DNA of 64,000 nucleotides. It comes from Peribacillus muralis. Its GTDB lineage: Bacteria > Bacillota > Bacilli > Bacillales > DSM-1321. Location: the NCBI RefSeq assembly GCF_001645685.2, contig NZ_CP017080.1:2098001-2162000 (forward strand). The letters are read 5' to 3'. Both the position numbers and the translations under genes were made by a program. Of the stretch, positions 42,848 through 52,762 are shown in pieces (within the stretch, counting starts at the first letter, position 1; each line of letters begins with the position of its first letter). Under the pieces are notes generated by a model, which was not told the DNA's origin, made no database searches, and was given only the letters and a program-made list of their open reading frames with translations.

Positions 42848-43032
42848 CTTGTGACACTAAACCGAGGAGTTCTAGTAAATTCAATTACCTTTATAGGAAT
42901 GTGATATAGAAAAAATATGTTAGAATATGGGTGTAATTACAGACGTTTCTAGTTATTTATTAGCATGTTTATTCATGAAAAGATTTGAAAGAGCGGTGCC
43001 CTATCTTTTTTTAGAAAGATTTGCAAAGTATA

Positions 43033-43227
43033 ATGGTATTTGAACAAGAGGAACAACCAAGAGTTGAAGATCGGCAAACAAGTACTACTTATGGAAGAAA
43101 TCAAATCAGAGTTGTATCAAGTGAAGAGCGAAACAAGGTAAAAAATGATGTCTGCCTAAGGGATTTGAAATCAAGATGGCGGGACAGCGGTCTTTTAAAG
43201 AGAGAAATGGTGAGAAAACTCACATAA
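43033..43227 (+). CDS. Hypothetical protein
   Basis: An open frame of 64 codons from ATG, rich in charged residues (VFEQEEQPRVEDRQTSTTYG ... LKSRWRDSGLLKREMVRKLT). No strong ribosome site and no recognised domain. It lies 28 bp ahead of the DUF402 gene. It could be real or chance; conservation would decide. Confidence 0.25.
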   Translation: MVFEQEEQPRVEDRQTSTTYGRNQIRVVSSEERNKVKNDVCLRDLKSRWRDSGLLKREMVRKLT

Positions 43228-43255
43228 TTAATGCTTTTCGGTTTGGGAGATGAAG

Positions 43256-43798
43256 ATGCTTAAACGAAAATATGGAAATCGATTAGAATGGAAACGTGTC
43301 TTGGAGAGAAAGTATGCACAGGCTTATATTGATACTAAAGAAATGAAGGGCTATATAACTTTATTGCATACAATAAAAGTGGCTGAACCATTATCCGCCA
43401 TGTACGAAGGAAAGAAGGTTTGTATTGTTGATGATGGTTACATGTGGCTTCAACAATTTCCTTTAGAAAAAAAACATTCGGTAACAACAATGTTTGATGA
43501 TAAAGGAGATATCGTGCAGTGGTATATTGATATTTGCCAAGAAAACGGAGTAGAGCATGGTATTCCCTATATGGATGATTTGTATTTAGATATCATTGTA
43601 CTGCCTTCTGGTGAAGTCATTCAAAAAGACGCAGATGAGCTAGATGAGGCTTTATTAAGTGGCATGATTGATAAATCTCTATACGATTCTGCTTGGAATG
43701 AAGTGAAGGTCCTTACTACTTTAATAAAGAATGGCAGCTTTGAAGGGCTTGAGCTATCCTGCTATCATAAGGCGTTATTAGTTAATGAATTAAAGTGA
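43256..43798 (+). CDS. DUF402 family protein
   Basis: A 180-residue protein with the DUF402 core WLQQFPLEKKHSVTTMFDDKGDIVQWYIDICQENG followed by YMDDLYLDIIVLPSGEVIQKDADELDEAL. The aspartates in DLYLDI and the acidic cluster match the metal-binding part of the fold, seen also in FomD and in nucleoside di-/triphosphatases of Staphylococcus/Bacillus (Ntdp). Its chemistry is thus likely phosphate or nucleotide hydrolysis, but the substrate is unknown. I prefer ATG 43256, 6 bp after GGGAG, over the ATG two codons earlier. Confidence 0.78.
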   Translation: MLKRKYGNRLEWKRVLERKYAQAYIDTKEMKGYITLLHTIKVAEPLSAMYEGKKVCIVDDGYMWLQQFPLEKKHSVTTMFDDKGDIVQWYIDICQENGVEHGIPYMDDLYLDIIVLPSGEVIQKDADELDEALLSGMIDKSLYDSAWNEVKVLTTLIKNGSFEGLELSCYHKALLVNELK

Positions 43799-43865
43799 AT
43801 TTTAAGCTATGGCTTACGTGTTTGGAATAATTTAAGAAGGCGTAAAGGAAACAGGGGGAAGGCTT

Positions 43866-44492
43866 ATGGGAGAACAAGAGATGCTAAAGATATTTAATGA
43901 AAATAAACAACCAATCGGCGTGGCTTCACGGAGTGATGTACATAGACTTGGGTATTGGCATGAAGTGTTTCATTGCTGGTTTATCATTAATGAGCATGGA
44001 ATGGATTATATATATTTACAGCTTCGCAGCGAAAATAAAAAAGACTACCCTAATCTTTTGGATATTACGGCTGCCGGACATTTATTGGCTGATGAGTCAG
44101 TTGAGGATGGAGTAAGGGAAATAAAAGAAGAGATAGGAATTGAAATAGCTTTTGAGGAATTAGTTCAATTAGGTGTTATTGAATATTGTGTTGTTAAAGA
44201 CAATTTTATTGATAAAGAATTAGCAAACGCTTTTTTATACAAGAGTCGGAATACTTTGGATGACTTTACGCTTCAAGTAGAAGAAGTTTCAGGAATTGTA
44301 AAAGCCAAATTCAATGATTTTTCTCAACTTTGGTTTTATGAAAAAAATGAGCTTGAAATTAATGGTTTTGAAGTAAATAAGGATGGAAAAACGCTTAAGG
44401 TAAAAAAATATGTAAACAGAAATAACTTTGTCCCACATCAAATTTCTTTTTATCAAGAAGTTATTCAAAAGATAAAAGAACGGATATGCTGA
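43866..44492 (+). CDS. Nudix hydrolase
   Basis: A 208-residue protein. The Nudix box reads GHLLADESVEDGVREIKEEIGI, one residue shorter between the first Glu and RE than the textbook G-x5-E-x7-RE pattern; a variant that I believe occurs in this subfamily. The N-terminal strand segment FNENKQPIGVASRSDVHRLGYWH and the C-terminal NNFVPHQISFYQEVI resemble isopentenyl-diphosphate-isomerase-like Nudix proteins. It would hydrolyse a nucleotide-like diphosphate; substrate unknown. AGGGGGAAGG precedes ATG. Confidence 0.82.
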   Translation: MGEQEMLKIFNENKQPIGVASRSDVHRLGYWHEVFHCWFIINEHGMDYIYLQLRSENKKDYPNLLDITAAGHLLADESVEDGVREIKEEIGIEIAFEELVQLGVIEYCVVKDNFIDKELANAFLYKSRNTLDDFTLQVEEVSGIVKAKFNDFSQLWFYEKNELEINGFEVNKDGKTLKVKKYVNRNNFVPHQISFYQEVIQKIKERIC

Positions 44493-44583
44493 ATCAATCA
44501 TTACTTCGGTAACGGCTATGGATGCTTATCATGTAAGGATATGTAAATAATGAAAGTAAACAAGATTAAAAAAAATAATGGTC

Positions 44584-44748
44584 ATGATTGGTTTGCTTAA
44601 AACTTGGAAGACTCTTGCTTGGAACCTTCCGATTGTATATCTCATGGGATTTATAAAAATGAAGCTAACAGTGGGATCACACTTTCTTTTAAGTATCAGT
44701 GCTTGTGCTATTTCGTTGTTTTTCCAAATTATACAAGATAAAAAATGA
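44584..44748 (+). CDS. Putative 54-residue membrane protein
   Basis: An open frame of 54 codons with two hydrophobic stretches, TLAWNLPIVYLMGFI and HFLLSISACAISLFFQII, separated by MKLTVGS and ending IQDKK. It closes 12 bp before the peptidase E start, on the same strand, which favours a real gene. The ribosome site is poor and no family is recognised. Confidence 0.4.
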   Translation: MIGLLKTWKTLAWNLPIVYLMGFIKMKLTVGSHFLLSISACAISLFFQIIQDKK

Positions 44749-44760
44749 GGTTGGTTTTGT

Positions 44761-45372
44761 ATGTCTAAGATAGTTTTAACGTCTAATGGTTTTTTTACGG
44801 ATAGGATTAAACAACAATTCCTGCAAAGTATTGATAATCATGTTATGAAAGCAAAGGCCACAATCATAACGACAGGTTCTCATCAAAAGCAATACAATAT
44901 GTTTGCAATGAAGGCAAAAGAAGACTTAGTGAAGATGGGAATAAACCAAGTTGATTTTATGGATGTTGAATTTGATTTTCCTGAACGACTTAAACAATAT
45001 AACGTGATTTACTTGAACGGCGGGAACCCGTTTCATTTGCTGTATCATATGAAAAAAAGTGGTGCTGACTTGATAGTAAAGGATCTAGCGGAACAAAACA
45101 CTGTATTTGTAGGGGTAAGTGCTGGAGCAATCATTCTAGGGCCGAACATCGATGTGGTGAATCATTTTACACCTCAATTAAATTCGGTAGATATGAAGAA
45201 TTTAGCTGGATTGGGTTTAACCGATATAGCCGTTTTTCCACATTATGATCGAGAAGATCTGTTTCCAAATACCGCAGGCAAGTCAATAGAAGATAGGTTG
45301 AAAGAGTTCGAACATATAAATGAATGTTCTGTTGTAAGACTGAAGGATGACGAATCCATTTTTATCCAGTAA
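44761..45372 (+). CDS. Peptidase E-like protein (S51 family)
   Basis: A 203-residue class I glutamine-amidotransferase-like hydrolase. The nucleophile elbow is VGVSAGAIILG with serine in place of cysteine, the S51 hallmark. YLNGGNPFHLLYHMK and VFPHYDRED carry further active-site parts. S51 enzymes include aspartyl dipeptidase PepE and cyanophycinase. B. subtilis YgaJ is a related, somewhat longer protein. Physiological substrate unproven. GAGGTTGG precedes the ATG. It faces a convergent operon across a hairpin. Confidence 0.82.
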   Translation: MSKIVLTSNGFFTDRIKQQFLQSIDNHVMKAKATIITTGSHQKQYNMFAMKAKEDLVKMGINQVDFMDVEFDFPERLKQYNVIYLNGGNPFHLLYHMKKSGADLIVKDLAEQNTVFVGVSAGAIILGPNIDVVNHFTPQLNSVDMKNLAGLGLTDIAVFPHYDREDLFPNTAGKSIEDRLKEFEHINECSVVRLKDDESIFIQ

Positions 45373-45420
45373 GAGTGGAAAGGATACGTTTGAGAGCCAC
45401 TTATGAAATTTTGAAAGTGA

Positions 45421-45486
45421 AAAAAGCCCTCTTGAATGATAGGTCAATGGCCATTCATCCATCACTAAACAAGAGGGCTCCTTTAT
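45421..45486. terminator. Bidirectional terminator-like hairpin between convergent genes
   Basis: AGCCCTCTTG (45426-45435) pairs with CAAGAGGGCT (45471-45480), with an A-run before and a short T-rich stretch after. The strong poly-U end serves the minus-strand operon; the loop of 35 bases contains a further small stem (GAATG/CATTC). Confidence 0.7.
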
Positions 45487-45628
45487 GCATATATATGTTA
45501 ATATCTAATTGCGAGAGTGGCGCAGCCTGTGCTGTCAATGATTTTGCTGGCTACGATGAAAAGCAGTCTGATCATCTTACATGCGCATGTTTTTCACCGG
45601 ACGATGCAGTTGGAAATTAGTTTGCCAA

Positions 45629-46186
45629 TCATTCCTCCACGGATAGAGGGGCTGGCTCTCCCAACTTCATGATCAGAAAGCCGCTCCAGGCAAACAGGAG
45701 GGATGCAAGGTAGAAAATGCTGCCGATCGTTAGGAAGTCGACTAAATATCCGGTGGCGATGACAGCAGCTGCCGCACCAATGGATGTCCAGACATGGTAG
45801 TTGCCGATTTCCTTGCCTGCCGTCGCTTTCGTAACATAGCGGGCAAGGACAGTTTTTTCCGTGTTTTTTTGCACGGCTCCAAGGATCCCCATGATGATTT
45901 GCAATAAATACACATGCCAGATTTCATAGGCAAGAGGAAAGACCAGGAGGATCAGGGCCATTCCCCATGAATAAATGAGGAGGAATGCTTTGTCACCGGC
46001 TTTGTCCGCTATTTTTCCAATTAACGGATAGCATAGTGCAGCAGTCAGCGAGAATATTCCATATGCCCAGCCGAATTGGGAATAGCTTGTTCCAACATTT
46101 TTGATCAGCAAAATATAAAAAGGGAAAATCATGCTTGCTGCCATTCCTACAGTGCCTTGGTAGACAATAAATCGTTTATAATTCAT
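45629..46186 (-). CDS. Half-size MFS-type membrane protein
   Basis: A 185-residue protein with about six membrane helices and the first-half MFS pattern: YGIFSLTAALCYPLIGKIADKAGDK matches the loop 2-3 motif. It has a proper start (AAGGAG eight bases before ATG) and stop, and there is no second half downstream. It is thus a six-helix, half-transporter form, which would have to dimerise. Its start overlaps the stop of the FAD oxidoreductase gene (ATGA), so both are co-translated and probably act on related substrates. Confidence 0.75.
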   Translation of the reverse strand: MNYKRFIVYQGTVGMAASMIFPFYILLIKNVGTSYSQFGWAYGIFSLTAALCYPLIGKIADKAGDKAFLLIYSWGMALILLVFPLAYEIWHVYLLQIIMGILGAVQKNTEKTVLARYVTKATAGKEIGNYHVWTSIGAAAAVIATGYLVDFLTIGSIFYLASLLFAWSGFLIMKLGEPAPLSVEE

Positions 46187-47613
46187 GGATGATACTCCTT
46201 ATAGAATAGATTCAGGAAGCGATTATCGCGATCGTATTTCTTTTTTAAGTGAAAGAATTCCGCTGCATGAGGATAGGCTTCATATAATTGGGCTTTAGTC
46301 GGGTACCCGTAATAAGGTAAATAATAGCTGCCATTATGGGCCAGTGTCACATCGATCATGCTGCGAATGACCCTTCCCGTGTGTTGCTTACTTGCGTCAT
46401 CGGTTCCTTGGTTGATGAGCATGACAAGGGCGAACATATCATCTTTGGCATACGACATAAGTGATTCATCGTTTTTTTCGACATAACGAATGGTAATATT
46501 CAATAAATTAAAATCTTTTTCATTGGACAAAACATTTCTTAAATCATCGATATAATCCGTAAAATGATCTACTGGCACGAAGTATTCCTGCAGTACTTCC
46601 GTTTTAGTCGGGTTGCTGTAATCCATGAAGGCCGAGTCGGACCGCATCACATTATTTCTGGAAATAAAGGTCCCATCCTGCTTAGCGGTGTAGGTCTCCT
46701 GAATGTTCCAAAAACGCTCTTTTCCCCAATCGCTGTAACGCGATAGGCCAAGGAAGAATTTCGGTAGGGCCACGATCGTTTCCCGTTTCAGGACATCATA
46801 TTTTGGGAGCTTCGTTTGATCGTTCGCCCTATAATAATCGGTTACATACATTTCATCCAGAAAGGAACCAGGAGCGACGGATATTCTAGCCAGGTGCATT
46901 TTCACCTCATCCTTTTGCAAAACCTCTTGTTTAAAATACGACGTATATTCATCATAATGCAGTGATCTTGTTTTGATTTGATAAAGCTCATCATCAGTGA
47001 GGTGAAGGGTCACATCCAGAATGATGCCAAACAAACCATATCCGCCGATGACCGCAGAAAACAAATCCGGATTTTCTTCACGGCTCACGGTGAGGATCTG
47101 TCCTTTCGCATCAAGCAATCGAAACGACTCAACAGTTTCAATCAATGCATGATGCCGGATATCGCGGCCATGGACATTGACGCTCAAGGAACCGCCGATT
47201 GTGAATATATTTTGAGATTGGCTGACCTTTAATGATAGTCCGTAAGGGTTGATATACTCTTGCACATCGGACCATGTAGCTCCGCTCTGGACCCTCATTC
47301 GTTTCTCAGTTACATTCAAATCAAGGACTTCATCATAATCCTTCATGTCGACCAGGATCCCATTCGGATATAAGGTTTGTCCCCCTTGGCTATGCTGCAT
47401 ACCGGCAATGGATATTGGATCATCGTCCTTCTTCGCTTTCAACACGATTTTTTTAAGTGACCTTTCATCATCTTCCGCTTTAATCGCCTTCATTTTAACG
47501 GGCATCAGCCGACTGATATCTTCGGCGATCGGGTGGTCAAGCTTGAAATGAAAGGCATGTAGGGATAGACCAAATAATATAGAATATAAGATGGCAAAGA
47601 TAAATCGTTTCAT
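46183..47613 (-). CDS. FAD-binding (VAO/PCMH-fold) oxidoreductase
   Basis: A 476-residue flavoprotein preceded by an N-terminal hydrophobic segment (about 3-20, FIFAILYSILFGLSLHAF), so it is probably membrane-anchored or exported. The PCMH FAD domain spans about 55-225: DPISIAGMQHSQGGQTLYPN, VQSGATWSDVQEYI, FTIGGSLSVNVHGRD (PP-loop) and VIGGYGLFGIILDVTL. The GMQHSQGG histidine could bind FAD covalently, as in other VAO-type oxidases. The C-terminal cap resembles BBE-like/sugar-acid or cytokinin-type oxidases, but the substrate is unknown. Two-gene operon with the half-size MFS protein. Confidence 0.83.
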   Translation of the reverse strand: MKRFIFAILYSILFGLSLHAFHFKLDHPIAEDISRLMPVKMKAIKAEDDERSLKKIVLKAKKDDDPISIAGMQHSQGGQTLYPNGILVDMKDYDEVLDLNVTEKRMRVQSGATWSDVQEYINPYGLSLKVSQSQNIFTIGGSLSVNVHGRDIRHHALIETVESFRLLDAKGQILTVSREENPDLFSAVIGGYGLFGIILDVTLHLTDDELYQIKTRSLHYDEYTSYFKQEVLQKDEVKMHLARISVAPGSFLDEMYVTDYYRANDQTKLPKYDVLKRETIVALPKFFLGLSRYSDWGKERFWNIQETYTAKQDGTFISRNNVMRSDSAFMDYSNPTKTEVLQEYFVPVDHFTDYIDDLRNVLSNEKDFNLLNITIRYVEKNDESLMSYAKDDMFALVMLINQGTDDASKQHTGRVIRSMIDVTLAHNGSYYLPYYGYPTKAQLYEAYPHAAEFFHLKKKYDRDNRFLNLFYKEYHP

Positions 47614-47925
47614 AATAAATCGTATATAGCTCCTCTATTTAATATTTTCCAGTATATTCATGACTGATTCACAGTTGTCTATTTTGGAAGGAAGAAGTTT
47701 GCTTTCCAAATTTTTCAGCTGTTGTAATTCTATCATAATCTTTTATATTAAAAAGACTAATACTGAAATGATTGGACGCTAGTTATATCGTAAATCAAAA
47801 GAGGATGGCTACGAGTGGGGAATTTGCCTTGATGACTTGTTAGAAGCATTCGCTTTCGAATAGAATGGAGGAAAGCAATGCTTGCATTCTATTAATGAAA
47901 GCTTCTTGGAAATGGTGGTGATTAG
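47614..47925. other. Divergent intergenic region
   Basis: 312 bp between the minus-strand FAD gene and the AraC-type regulator. It must hold both promoters, but it shows no clear palindrome, terminator or small gene. Confidence 0.4.
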
Positions 47926-49398
47926 GTGGAAATCCATTTGGTGGCAAAGGATGAGATAGAGGCTCAAGGGATTCAGTGGATCGTGGAATCCCATCTTACC
48001 GGAATCAAGTTGGTTCTTTGGGAAACGATTGAAGAATTTGACAGGGGGATGCGCAGTCAGCAGCCGGAATTCGTTATATTAGATATGGATATGTGGACAA
48101 ATGAAAGTGAAGCGCTGGGGATTTCATTAAAACGGAAGGGAATTCGATGGTTAGGCATCTCATCAGAGAGAATTTTTCAAACAGCTTATCGGGCCTTGCA
48201 GTTTCGTGCCGAAGATGTCCTGTTCCGGCCGTTTTCTTCAACGGATTTGGTGAAGCATATTCAACAATTGCGTTATCAATTAAGAAATGGACAAGGGATT
48301 CACGCGACGAACTTGATGGGAGAGGAACATTCATTGGATATTGATTATCCGGATTTCTTCCTGACGGAACGGAGGCATGATCATCGGATTACCATGGCAG
48401 CCTTTTTGACGCCTGATAATAAAACGCTTCCTCTCGTTTATGAAGAACTGCAGCGGTACTCCTTTATCGGAAAAAACCAAATCTTCGCTTTATCGGATTT
48501 CATTTTATGTGTACAGGAATCAAAGGTATTCAAGGAAGAATACCAAGCATTCCTTGCTCATTGGAAAGAAAAAATGGATGAGCCTCTAGCCATCATCATC
48601 AAAGCGGCCACGTCCGATGATCCTTTGAAAAAGATTTATCAGCAAACACGTGAATTGACAAGACAAATCTTTTTTGATGGATATGACATCATCTTGGCTG
48701 AAAGTCAACAAATGTCCCCTCAGGAGATGGATCCATTCCTTACGCCTCTTGAACAAAGACTATGGATAGAAATGCTCGAAAGACGTGATGCGAAAGCGAT
48801 CAAGGAATGGATTGAGCGAGAATTCCTTACTTTCCAACGTCCATATCCCGACCCGGAAATCGTTCGCATTCGCCTAACAAGCGTACTTGCGCAAATTAGC
48901 AGGCATATGAAATCGTATAACCTGCAAAACGGTTCTTTAGAATCGATTTATTATGACGTCTTCCAGCAAATCGTACATAAACCGGTCATTCATCAAATCG
49001 TAAAAGCGTTGCACTCGTTTACGACCCATTTACTTCAGCAGGATCATGAACAAGTGCAAGAAGGAGGGAACACTCTAAGCGAAAAGGCAAGGGAACTGAT
49101 TGAGTCCAACTATTGGGATTCCCAATGGAATTTATCAGCCTGTGCAGACATCCTGCGTCTCAATAAAAGCACGCTCAGCCGCCGTTTTGCCGCTGAGTCA
49201 GGTACGTCATTCCGCAGCACACTGCATCAAGTGCGAATAAGGGAAGCGAAACGTCTCTTAAAGGAAACGGATCTATCCTTGGAGGAAATCGCACAATTAG
49301 CAGGTTATTCACACCAAACCTACTTTAATGCTAAATTCAAATTGTTTGAGGCGTGCACCCCCTCAGCATATCGGTCGGGGTTAAAGGGCTCAATGTAA
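47926..49398 (+). CDS. AraC-family regulator with receiver-like N-terminus
   Basis: A 490-residue regulator. Residues 1-125 look like a response-regulator receiver (MEIHLVAKDEIEAQGIQWIV, the phospho-acceptor-like FVILDMDM, GIRWLGISSERIFQTAYRAL and FRPFSS). The middle 250 residues are an undefined helical sensor or dimer region. The last 100 residues carry two AraC helix-turn-helix units, NLSACADILRLNKSTLSRRF and SLEEIAQLAGYSHQTYFNAKFK. No histidine kinase is adjacent. It stands upstream of hutU, in the same direction, after a terminator, so it probably controls the hut-like operon. In B. subtilis that job is done by the RNA-binding HutP, not by an AraC protein. GTG start after GGTGGTG. Confidence 0.82.
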   Translation: MEIHLVAKDEIEAQGIQWIVESHLTGIKLVLWETIEEFDRGMRSQQPEFVILDMDMWTNESEALGISLKRKGIRWLGISSERIFQTAYRALQFRAEDVLFRPFSSTDLVKHIQQLRYQLRNGQGIHATNLMGEEHSLDIDYPDFFLTERRHDHRITMAAFLTPDNKTLPLVYEELQRYSFIGKNQIFALSDFILCVQESKVFKEEYQAFLAHWKEKMDEPLAIIIKAATSDDPLKKIYQQTRELTRQIFFDGYDIILAESQQMSPQEMDPFLTPLEQRLWIEMLERRDAKAIKEWIEREFLTFQRPYPDPEIVRIRLTSVLAQISRHMKSYNLQNGSLESIYYDVFQQIVHKPVIHQIVKALHSFTTHLLQQDHEQVQEGGNTLSEKARELIESNYWDSQWNLSACADILRLNKSTLSRRFAAESGTSFRSTLHQVRIREAKRLLKETDLSLEEIAQLAGYSHQTYFNAKFKLFEACTPSAYRSGLKGSM

Positions 49399-49486
49399 AC
49401 ATTTAAAACAAAATGCCCTGTAAAAATGCATGCTTGCAGACAACATCCAACTTGTGCAAACAGATTTTCAGCGAGTTTGCAGCCTG

Positions 49487-49517
49487 AACGATTCAGTCCC
49501 TACTGAATCGTTTTTTT
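49487..49517 (+). terminator. Rho-independent terminator after araC-type gene
   Basis: Perfect 11-bp stem AACGATTCAGT/ACTGAATCGTT, loop CCCT, then T-run. Confidence 0.92.
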
Positions 49518-49669
49518 GATCAATATAATAATTTCGGTGAAATAATTTATAAAAAAATAAAATTATCTTTAAAATATTGAAACTATTTATAAAATAATAA
49601 CTATATTATAATTAATTTTCTGAATTTTTACTATAGAATGAAAATATAACGAATCAAGGAGGCAATAAA

Positions 49670-51346
49670 ATGAACACAATGACAAATAAGGTAATCCGTT
49701 ATAGAGGAACAGACTTGAATACAAAAGGATGGCAGCAAGAGGCAGTGCTGAGGATGCTGATGAATAATTTGGATCATGAAGTCGCCGAACGTCCTGAGGA
49801 TTTGGTGGTATATGGCGGGATAGGGAAAGCCGCTCGTAATTGGGAATGTTTCGACGCAATCGTCAAATCACTGAAGGAGCTAGAAGACGATGAAACTTTA
49901 TTGGTTCAATCCGGTAAGCCCGTGGCCATTTTTAAAACGCATACAGATGCGCCGCGCGTACTGCTTGCCAATTCCAACATCGTCCCTGCTTACGCGAATT
50001 GGGAAACATTCCATGAACTCGATAAAAAGGGCTTGATGATGTATGGACAAATGACGGCAGGCAGCTGGATCTATATCGGGTCACAAGGAATCGTGCAGGG
50101 TACATATGAAACCTTTGCCGAGCTAGCCAAACAACATTTCAATTCTTCATTAAAAGGCACGATTACGTTAACGGCAGGTTTAGGCGGTATGGGCGGGGCA
50201 CAGCCTCTAGCCGTTACGATGAACGGAGGAGTCTGTATCGGCATCGATGTGGATGAGACGAGGATCGACAGAAGAATCGAGACTCGTTATACCGATGTGA
50301 AAACGGATTCATTGGATGAAGCCATTCGTTTAGCAACCGAAGCCAAGCATACAGGGAAAGCATTATCGATTGGTTTGATTGGGAATGCTTCCGATCTTCT
50401 TCCTGAAATGATCGCACGCAACTTCATACCGGATGTCTTGACGGACCAGACTTCCGCTCATGATCCGCTAAATGGATATACACCTTCAGGCTTTTCTTTG
50501 GAGGAGGCTGCAAAATTAAGGGCGGTAAATCCAGAAGAATATATTAAACTATCAAAAGCTTCAATGGCCAAGCATGTCAGTGCGATGCTTGAAATGATGG
50601 AAAAAGGGGCCGTGACGTTTGATTATGGCAATAACATCCGTCAAGTTGCGAAAGATGAAGGGGTGGAGAATGCCTTTGACTTCCCTGGTTTCGTTCCAGC
50701 CTATATCCGACCGCAATTTTGTGAAGGAAAAGGTCCGTTCCGCTGGGTTGCGTTATCTGGTGATCCTGAAGACATTTATAAAACGGATCAAGCGATTCTG
50801 CGCGAGTTTGCTGATAATGAACATTTATGCAATTGGATTAAAATGGCTCAAGAAAAAATTCAGTTTCAAGGTCTTCCTTCACGCATTTGCTGGCTTGGCT
50901 ATGGGGAGCGCGCCCGCTTCGGTAAAATCCTTAATGATATGGTTGCAAGTGGTGAATTGAAGGCGCCGATCGTAATTGGACGTGACCATTTGGATTCAGG
51001 CTCGGTCGCTTCACCGAATCGCGAAACGGAAGCGATGAAGGATGGTTCGGATGTAGTCGCTGACTGGCCGATCTTAAATGCAATGGTGAACGCAGTGGGC
51101 GGAGCCACTTGGGTATCCGTACATCATGGCGGTGGAGTCGGAATGGGGTATTCCATGCATGCAGGGGTCGTCATTGTGGCTGATGGCACGAAAGAAGCAG
51201 GAGCGAGGATTGAACGCGTCCTGACGACGGACCCGGGGATGGGTGTAGTTCGACATGTGGATGCAGGATATGAATTGGCAGAGAAAACGGCCCGTGAAAA
51301 AGGGATTAATATCCCGATGCTTAATAAAGGAAATGATCAGTCATGA
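49670..51346 (+). CDS. hutU: Urocanate hydratase
   Basis: Converts urocanate to imidazolone propionate with tightly bound NAD+ as electrophile; second step of histidine breakdown. The 558-residue length is normal. Family segments are [35 protein letters not shown], the NAD site [20 protein letters not shown] with [23 protein letters not shown], and the late [25 protein letters not shown] precedes ATG 49670. It overlaps hutI by 4 bp (ATGA). The upstream 100 bp is extremely AT-rich. In this cluster the supplier of urocanate (or thiourocanate) would be the unusual lyase at 55720. Confidence 0.96.
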   Translation: MNTMTNKVIRYRGTDLNTKGWQQEAVLRMLMNNLDHEVAERPEDLVVYGGIGKAARNWECFDAIVKSLKELEDDETLLVQSGKPVAIFKTHTDAPRVLLANSNIVPAYANWETFHELDKKGLMMYGQMTAGSWIYIGSQGIVQGTYETFAELAKQHFNSSLKGTITLTAGLGGMGGAQPLAVTMNGGVCIGIDVDETRIDRRIETRYTDVKTDSLDEAIRLATEAKHTGKALSIGLIGNASDLLPEMIARNFIPDVLTDQTSAHDPLNGYTPSGFSLEEAAKLRAVNPEEYIKLSKASMAKHVSAMLEMMEKGAVTFDYGNNIRQVAKDEGVENAFDFPGFVPAYIRPQFCEGKGPFRWVALSGDPEDIYKTDQAILREFADNEHLCNWIKMAQEKIQFQGLPSRICWLGYGERARFGKILNDMVASGELKAPIVIGRDHLDSGSVASPNRETEAMKDGSDVVADWPILNAMVNAVGGATWVSVHHGGGVGMGYSMHAGVVIVADGTKEAGARIERVLTTDPGMGVVRHVDAGYELAEKTAREKGINIPMLNKGNDQS

Positions 51347-52602
51347 CAAAACCTATTTGGATAAAGCATGCCGCACAGCTCGCCACACTTGCACAATATG
51401 AACAAAGCCCTCGTTCCAAGGAGGCAATGTCTGAACTGGGATTGGTTGAAGACGGCAGCATCTGGATGGAAGCTGGTTTGGTTCAAGCGGTCGGGACAAC
51501 CAAGGAATTGGAAGAACGCTATGCAGATAGGCTTCATGAAGCTGAAGTGGTCGATGCAACAGGCCATTTGGTGACACCAGGGCTAGTTGACCCACATACA
51601 CATGTGGTTTATGGAGGGAGCCGGGAGCGTGAATTCGAGATGCGTCTCGAAGGTGCAACATATATGGACATCATGAACGCAGGCGGGGGGATTCATGCCA
51701 CCACACGCATGACCCGTGAAGCAAGTGAACAAGAATTGATGGAGCAAACCGCACGCCGTCTTGATTCATTTCTCACTCATGGTGTGACAACGGTAGAGGG
51801 TAAAAGCGGCTACGGGATGAATGTGGAAACTGAATTGAAGCAGCTGAGGGTGATGAAAAGGCTTCAGGAGGAGCATCCGATCGATCTTGTTCCCACTTTT
51901 ATGGGCGCCCATGCGGTACCTAACGATTATAAGGGCCGTGAGGATGAATATGTCGATCATTTGATTAATGAAATGCTTCCTATTGTATCAAAAGAGAAGC
52001 TGGCCGAATTCAATGATGTGTTTTGTGAAAAGGGTGTATTTACTCCTGAACAATCGGAGCGGATTTTAACGGCGGGAAAAAAATATGGACTGATCCCTAA
52101 AATCCATGCCGATGAAATTGAGCCATATGGAGGAGCGGAATTAGCGGCGAAGGTAGGGGCTATTTCAGCCGAGCATTTATTGAAGGCTTCACAAGAGGGG
52201 ATTGCGGCGATGGCAAAGTCAGGCACGATTGCCTGCTTGCTTCCAGCCACCGCTCTGTACTTGCGGGAAGAAGCGGCCCCTGGACGGATGATGATCGATG
52301 AAGGCGTAGCCGTTGCCATATCTACCGATTGCAATCCCGGCTCCTCCCCGACGACTTCCATGCCGCTCGTCATGAACCTGGCATGCATTTCGATGCGCCT
52401 CACCCCTGCCGAAGCACTGACGGCGGCGACTTACAATGCCGCTTGTGCCATCAACAGGCAAGACAAGGTCGGCTCACTTGAAGCAGGGAAACAAGCGGAT
52501 GTCGTATTATGGAATGTTGAAAACTATCAGGAATTACAATATTTATTCGGGGTCAACCATGTTAAGTCTGTTTGGAAAAACGGCGTTCAAGTCGTGAAAT
52601 AA
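51343..52602 (+). CDS. hutI: Imidazolonepropionase
   Basis: Zinc/iron amidohydrolase of 419 residues that opens the ring of imidazolone propionate to N-formimino-L-glutamate. Metal site [20 protein letters not shown] near residues 78-97 with HTH. Later parts are [37 protein letters not shown] and the catalytic [15 protein letters not shown]. Full length and translationally coupled to hutU. HutG or HutF, which would process the product, is not in the window. Confidence 0.96.
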   Translation: MTKPIWIKHAAQLATLAQYEQSPRSKEAMSELGLVEDGSIWMEAGLVQAVGTTKELEERYADRLHEAEVVDATGHLVTPGLVDPHTHVVYGGSREREFEMRLEGATYMDIMNAGGGIHATTRMTREASEQELMEQTARRLDSFLTHGVTTVEGKSGYGMNVETELKQLRVMKRLQEEHPIDLVPTFMGAHAVPNDYKGREDEYVDHLINEMLPIVSKEKLAEFNDVFCEKGVFTPEQSERILTAGKKYGLIPKIHADEIEPYGGAELAAKVGAISAEHLLKASQEGIAAMAKSGTIACLLPATALYLREEAAPGRMMIDEGVAVAISTDCNPGSSPTTSMPLVMNLACISMRLTPAEALTAATYNAACAINRQDKVGSLEAGKQADVVLWNVENYQELQYLFGVNHVKSVWKNGVQVVK

Positions 52603-52762
52603 GGAACGGCTTGGTAATCTTGCACGTAATTTTTTTTGGGTGCTCCAGGTGTATTCATCTCCTGTGAGAAGGGAGTATGCCTGGAGGCGATCCAATCAAT
52701 TTCTTTACATGAGTTAAGCAGGAGTGAGGGTTCTATCTTTCAAGGCAACAAGGGGGAACTAT

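Noticed and set aside
45375..45620. 81-codon frame after peptidase E
   Set aside because: It runs through the bidirectional hairpin between convergent genes and has no ribosome site or domain.
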